Shown one piece after another: positions 58,873 to 63,727 of a DNA stretch of 63,727 bases (positions within the stretch are counted from its first letter, which is position 1; every line of letters starts with the position of its first letter). The stretch is from positions 223,400 through 287,126 of the forward strand of contig BFEA01000312.1 of assembly GCA_003427395.1 (NCBI GenBank), read 5' to 3'. The notes beneath the pieces were generated by a model. It saw nothing but the letters and a program-made list of their open reading frames with translations, made no database searches and had not been told where the DNA came from. The stretch comes from Chara braunii. Taxonomy: Eukaryota > Streptophyta > Charophyceae > Charales > Characeae. A program made the translations under genes and the position numbers.

Positions 58873-61800
58873 TGTGTTTAATTTTCAAAACAAGGCCGAC
58901 CCTTAGTATTCCAAAGTCGGGCCAGTCCAAGCCCGACATTATTTTTAGCACTGGTCCGTGCTATCTTTAGTGCAGGCCCGTGCTATTTTTAGCACAGGCC
59001 CGTGTTATTTTTAGCGGAGGCCCGTGTTATTTTTACCGCAGTCCCGCGCTATTTTTAGCAAGGGGCTGACTGTTCGTGTCCCAAAGTGGAGACTGTCCCA
59101 GTCACGCGCTAATTTTAGCGCAGGCTTGCGCTATTCTTAGCGCAGTCCCGTGCTAATTTTAGCGCAGGCCCGCGCTATATTTAGCGCAGGCCCACACTGT
59201 TTTTACCACGGGGCTGACTGTTCATGTCCCAAAGTCGGGACTCTCCCAGTCCCGCGCTAATTTTAGCGCAGGCCTGTGCTAATTTTAGCATAGGCTTGTG
59301 CTATTTTTAGCCCTAGGACAGCTGCACTTGGGCCTCTTCACAATAAAAGAGAGGCCGTGCCACTCAAGAAAAGCAGGCACTCACTTGCGGGATGCGGAGA
59401 CGCTGGCAGGACGACAAGGAAGAGGGACTGGAGCTGCTCCGCTGGAGTAGCCAGGAGAAGCGAGGCCAAGGCAGGCAAGGAGGAGGTAAACGGGCGGGGC
59501 TGTTCGGAAAGCATGGCGGCCCTGGTTCCCAGGTCCATCTGCTCCCCTTCTTCCTCTGCTCTCTCGACTCACCTTCTTCTTCTCCCTCTCTCTCCTCTGC
59601 TTACTCTCGTTCAACTAGCTGCCTGCTGTGCGAGCACCCATGCCCATGTTCACCGTATTTGAGGGCAGATGACACTGTGCGCCCATGACACTGAGGACAG
59701 AAGACACTGCACATCCATGCTTCATACTTGAGGGCTACTGATACCTTGCTCCCGATTGCTTTATGTCCAAGGGTTGTCTATGCCAAGCCCTGGTGCGCGC
59801 AGTGTCAGAAAGCCTTTTACCCTGCCATACTGCTTCTGAACCGGCGTGCCACACCTCGCCTAGGTCAAACTTGCCAAGGGTACTTAATTATTGTATCACC
59901 TGAACAGAGCATTATGATCGGCTGTGCCAGTAGGCACTCGAACAGAACATTATGATTGCCTGTGTCCAGAGGCACTTGATTGAAGTATGTCGATTTATTG
60001 TGCCAGAAGGCACTTATTTTCAGCATGTCGACTTGACTGTGCCCAAAGGCACTTAATTGAAGTATGCTGATTTACCTTGCCAGAGGGGACTTATTTTGAG
60101 CATGTCGATTTTTAGCATCCAGTGTGCCTGCGACTGTGCGCACTTAAGTCCGACACTGCGCGTTCAACCCGCAAAACCCAATTTCTAATGAGTGCGATCT
60201 CGCACACTTGATCCGTGGCGTTTTGTCATGATGTTCTTGAGAAGCCTCGACTGTGCGCACTTAGATTTCAGTGCCACAGCCCGCGTCCAGCCTGCAAATC
60301 ACGGCTTTTAATAAGTGCGGTTCTGCATACTCGATCTGTAAGTCCTGCCTTTGTGATCTCGGGTAACTGCGACTGTGCGCACTTGAATTCAAGTGCGACA
60401 TTGCGCATTTGGACAATAAAACTCGGCTTTAATGATCTTGAGTTAAGTGTTGTGCTGTGCCGCTAACCTGCAAACCCTGCTATGTCGATTTTGAGGACTG
60501 TACCTGCGCAGACTCACTGGATGCAATGCTGAATTCAGGGGATTGTGCCCATGCGGTCTTGCTGCATGCTATGCAGATACTGGGGACTATACCCGCACAG
60601 TCTCACCGAGCACGATGTTGATTTTAGGGACTGTACCAACGCTGCCCCACAGAGCACCAAGCCGATTTTGAGAACTGTGCTCGCAAGGGCTGTTCGCACA
60701 ATCTCAGTGAGCACTCGATTTATGAACTTTGTTGAGTCAGCGTGCCAGTGACTTAGTGAGCACTCGATTTATGAACTGCTCCATTACATCTGAGTCAGCG
60801 TGCCAGTGGGCACTTGATCTGTGAACTCTGCTTTATTACATCCGAACCAGTGTGTCAGTGGGCACCCAACCTGCGGAATTGCTTTGATGGATTTGGGTCT
60901 GAGCCACAGCACTCAACCTATACTGTGTGTCCACACTCATTACGTTTCAGAGCCGATTCTGAACTTGGGAGCAGTGTGCTCATGCGCACTGTATCCGAAG
61001 ACCAATCTTGAATCAGTTTATCTGTGGGCTTTACTTTGATAATCAGAGTGCTAGTGCGCACTCAACCCGTGAATATTCCTATAATTGCGAGTCCGTCTCA
61101 GTGCGCACTCCGCTGTTGGCATTTTCAATCTTGAAGTCGGTACTTTGCAGCGATTTTGAGATCGCGCGACCATGCACATTCCATTGTTGACATTGTCCAT
61201 TTTTCTTGAGTCTGCACTTTGCAGCAGACATCACCGAATTTTGGATTGAGCTCTCATACGTGTTCCACAGATTTTGAGTTTATGCCCTGCAGCGGACATT
61301 ACCAATTTTGCGAATGCGCGCCCAAGCAGGGAATTATTATTTGAGTACGAACCCAGGCGCGCCCAGGCTTGTTTTAGTTTAAGTGCGTGCCCATGCGCGC
61401 CCAAGCCTTGATATTGTTATTTAAGTGCGCGCCCAAGCTTGATATTATTATTTAAGTACGCGTCCATGCGCGCCCAAGTTTGGCAATGCTACCAGAGTGC
61501 GCGCCCATACGCGCCCAAGCTTGGCATTGTTGTTAGAGTGCGTGCCCATGCGCACCCAAGCTTGGCATTGCTGTTAGAGTGCCACCCATGTGCGCCCAAG
61601 CTTGGCATCACTGTTAGAGTGCGCGCCCATGCGCTCCCAAGCTTGGCATTGCTGTTAGAGTGCGCGCCCATGCGCTCCCAATCTTGGCATTGTTGTTAGA
61701 GTGCACGCCCATACGCGCCCAAGCTTGACATCGCCATTTGAGAGTGCACCTATGCGCGCCCAAGCTAGGCATTGGTATTCGAGTGCGCGCCCATGCGCGA

Positions 61801-62905
61801 CGTTGTTATTTGAGTACGCGCCCATGTGTGCCCATGCTCGATACTGTCATTTGACTGCGCACCCATGCGCACTTGCGCTGGATATTGCTATTTGAGTGCG
61901 CGCCCTTGCGCGGCCAAGCCTGGAACTGTTATTAGAGTGCGCGCCCATGCGCGCCCAGGCTGGATGGTGTCATTTAAGTGCGCGCCAATGCGCCCCCGAG
62001 CCTAGAATTGCTATTAGAGTGCGCGCCCATGCGCGCCCAGGCTCGACATTCATATTTGAGTACGCGCCCATGCGCGCCCATGATTAGTACTGCTATTTGA
62101 GTGCGCGCCCATGCAAGCCCAGGCTTGACATCGTCGTTTGAGAGCGCGCCCATGCTTGGTATTGTCTTTAGAGTGCGTGCCCTTCTGAGATGATGACCTC
62201 GGAGCGAGTACATTGCTACTATGATCCGGTTGGGATGATTTGCCATCACGCTCCCGTTGATTTATATCCTTGCCGAGCAGAAATTGTGCAAGCCATGATA
62301 CTATTGATCCGGTCCCCGCACATGCATTTAATTGCGGTCCAATCCCTGCACAGACGACTTGGCACGGTCCAGCCCCAGTGCATTCAGTATCTATGACTGG
62401 TCCCTTTGCATGAGATGTTTTTGATGTTCAGTCGGGCCCATTTAGGCGGGCCCCTATATCGAGTTGATTGTTGTTTCAGCCGGGCCCATTCAGGCGGGCC
62501 CCTATATCGAGTTGATTGTTGTTTCAAGCGGGCCCATTCAGGCGGGCCCCTATATCAAGTTGTTGCTGTTCAGTCGGGCCCATTCAGGCGGGCCCCTAAA
62601 TCGAGTTGATTGCTGTTCAGTTGTGCCCATTCAGGTGGGCCCCTGTATAGAGTTGCCACTGTTTAGCCGGGCCCATTCAGGCGGGCCCCTATATTGAGCT
62701 GGTTGCCACCGGTTGGCTAGAGGGTCTATTGAGGTGCTGCCCTCTCCGACCGTATCGAGTTGGGTTATTTTCTTGAGTTGCTGATATTCCCCTTTATCAC
62801 CAGGACACCAATGTTTGGTGTAACCGCTTGCCAGGGGCATTTTACCTTACTTTGCAGATTGGTCAAGTCGGCTTCTCAACATGAGACGACCCCCACATGG
62901 GGTAA

Positions 62906-63415
62906 GCGCTTCCCTCCGAACCGTGCGTGCAAGATTTCCAAGCACACGGCTCTCCAGTTGAGAAGTTCTGTTATCGACACATTGGACATCAGAGCTTCGT
63001 CATTAGGGCCAATGAGTCCCCCACATCGAGATACACATTGGTGATCACTTATCACGTGAGAGATGCTGGGCAGAGAATAAAGGGAGCCACCCATGACCGG
63101 TTCGCCGACTATAATTTCCGCAGGGAGAGATACTGGAGGGAGCACTGGCTACACGTGGTGTTTCCCCAGGTCCCCTTTGCACCAGGCGGTGCTCTCTTTG
63201 ACTTTGATGGTTGTAATCCAAAACCGTTGAGCAGAGGTGGCAGCAAGGAAACGAGGCGTCAAGATAGGAGGGTAAGGAGCAAGGTGGCCAAATCCGGGAT
63301 ACCTATTACCACCTGCTTACAGAGGTCAGAGACAGACGAGTCAAACCAAGAGCCTTGCTGTGTGAGTGACGTTGACTTGGGGGACTATTTTGACTGGGAT
63401 ACTCACAGGGATTGA
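62906..63415 (+). CDS. ORF X1, copy in the 3' LTR of element F
   Basis: Same open frame as 44857-45366, ending at TGA 63413-63415. Differences at the protein level are few: RERYWREHWLHVV here versus RESYWREHWRHVV, and RRVRSKVAKSG versus RRVRSEVVKSG. No stop or indel has arisen in either copy over 170 codons, although other coding parts of the element are broken. No family recognised. Confidence 0.45.
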   Translation, partial: ALPSEPCVQDFQAHGSPVEKFCYRHIGHQSFVIRANESPTSRYTLVITYHVRDAGQRIKGATHDRFADYNFRRERYWREHWLHVVFPQVPFAPGGALFDFDGCNPKPLSRGGSKETRRQDRRVRSKVAKSGIPITTCLQRSETDESNQEPCCVSDVDLGDYFDWDTHRD

Positions 63416-63449
63416 GCACGCTTGAGTTGGAGCAGATCTAGGGCATCTT

Positions 63450-63542
63450 ATGACATTGGTCACCGGAGTGAGACGCAGGCGGAAGGCAGCCTTACGACGG
63501 GTTGCTTACCTCTTGGCACAATACCTGCTTGAGGGTGATTGA
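63450..63542 (+). CDS. Small ORF X2, copy in the 3' LTR of element F
   Basis: ATG to TGA, 30 codons, same as 45389-45481. It is preserved despite a 12-base insertion just upstream. Confidence 0.3.
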   Translation: MTLVTGVRRRRKAALRRVAYLLAQYLLEGD

Positions 63543-63554
63543 CTCAAGCNTTAN

Positions 63555-63727
63555 ATGTCAGGAGGACCCAAGTCAGAGGAGGTAGCCGGCCCTTCTAAGG
63601 GGAANGGACCAGTCCCATATCTTGGGGATGGCTACAGTCATTTGGTGGGAGCAGACTTCGTTATACAGGCTTTTCGGAAGCCACTCTATGGAGACCATTT
63701 TCTGGAGGTTTCTTATGATTACATCTA
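63555..63727 (+). CDS. ORF X3, partial copy at the window end
   Basis: ATG at 63555-63557, the same as 45494-45967, with an undetermined base at 63605. It runs off the window after about 57 codons (to SYDYI). Confidence 0.4.
   Translation, partial: MSGGPKSEEVAGPSKGXGPVPYLGDGYSHLVGADFVIQAFRKPLYGDHFLEVSYDYI

Larger units (their letters stand above)
40970..63727 (+). mobile_element. Element F: giant Ty3/gypsy retrotransposon with ~5.6-kb LTRs
   Basis: Two direct repeats with an 18049-base offset (40970-46488 and from 58873 past the window end) flank a 12.4-kb internal region. A tRNA-Asp-like primer-binding site (46493-46510) follows the left repeat after four bases, and a polypurine run (58862-58872) precedes the right one, so they are LTRs. 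The internal order is accessory ORFs, gag, protease, RT, RNase H, integrase, a 47-bp minisatellite and a long 3' region. Predicted full length is about 23.5 kb. The left LTR lacks its first about 140 bases. The right LTR is cut by the window edge. Large LTRs, extra ORFs before gag and 3' tandem repeats recall Ogre/Tat elements of flowering plants, but the RT and integrase look different (see their entries). Confidence 0.88.
58873..63727 (+). repeat. 3' LTR of element F, cut by the window end
   Basis: It starts TGTGTTTAAT and includes about 140 bases of U3 missing from the left copy, then matches it to the end of the window. At the expected total of about 5.66 kb it should end near 64.5 kb. 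It has a 12-base insertion relative to the left copy at about 63421-63432 and three undetermined bases (63550, 63554, 63605). Confidence 0.88.

Overview
This window looks like a repeat-rich eukaryotic nuclear region and is almost wholly transposable-element sequence. Plant-type signals dominate: primer-binding sites for initiator-Met tRNA (TGGTATCAGAGC and one-base variants), chromodomain-type Ty3/gypsy elements, a plant-style L1 LINE, hAT-like DNA elements and long GA/CT microsatellites. A streptophyte with a large genome fits best; a charophyte alga such as Chara is my guess and is unproven. No host gene, rRNA or tRNA gene, CRISPR array or bacterial operon can be supported. Two N gaps (26400-26611, 48711-49422) hide sequence.

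Layout. 1-3990: plus-strand Gag-like remnant (H) with a 463-bp tandem duplication. 3990-10118: minus-strand Ty3/gypsy element A, cut inside integrase on the left and inside its 5' LTR on the right. 10119-about 15893: minus-strand element B (protease, Gag, leader, LTR), whose leader holds a solo LTR (E1, 13189-14504, 5-bp target duplication). 16069-24918: element C, a structurally complete minus-strand chromovirus with both LTRs, polypurine tract and primer-binding site, but badly decayed. 24919-26019: leader edge and LTR of element D. 26128-26804: hAT-like element with a perfect 8-bp target duplication. 27772-30761: LTR-like fragments and the primer-binding site and leader of plus-strand element G. 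30762-31849: solo LTR E2. 32363-33195: second Gag-like ORF. 33215-40969: minus-strand L1-type LINE with poly(A) tail, ORF2 and ORF1.

40970 to the window end is the most interesting part: one giant plus-strand Ty3/gypsy retrotransposon (F), predicted at about 23.5 kb. Two nearly identical direct repeats (40970-46488 and 58873-beyond 63727) behave as LTRs of about 5.6 kb. The left copy ends next to a tRNA-Asp-like primer-binding site and the right copy follows a polypurine run. The LTRs carry a TATA box, several tandem-repeat arrays and open reading frames. Between primer-binding site and gag lies a compact run of accessory ORFs in which three encode one paralogous family I do not recognise (GGAFPY and FLDT-x-x-YDIRPY motifs). 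Gag, protease, reverse transcriptase, RNase H and integrase follow in order, with RT and integrase catalytic residues retained but frames broken. A 47-bp minisatellite, a long 3' region with a candidate intron, and an antisense ORF precede the 3' LTR.

Nearly every retroelement ORF carries stops or frameshifts, and several catalytic aspartates are replaced (RT of A and C, protease and integrase of C). Nesting (E1 in B, a hAT-like element in the gag of F) gives a relative order of insertion.
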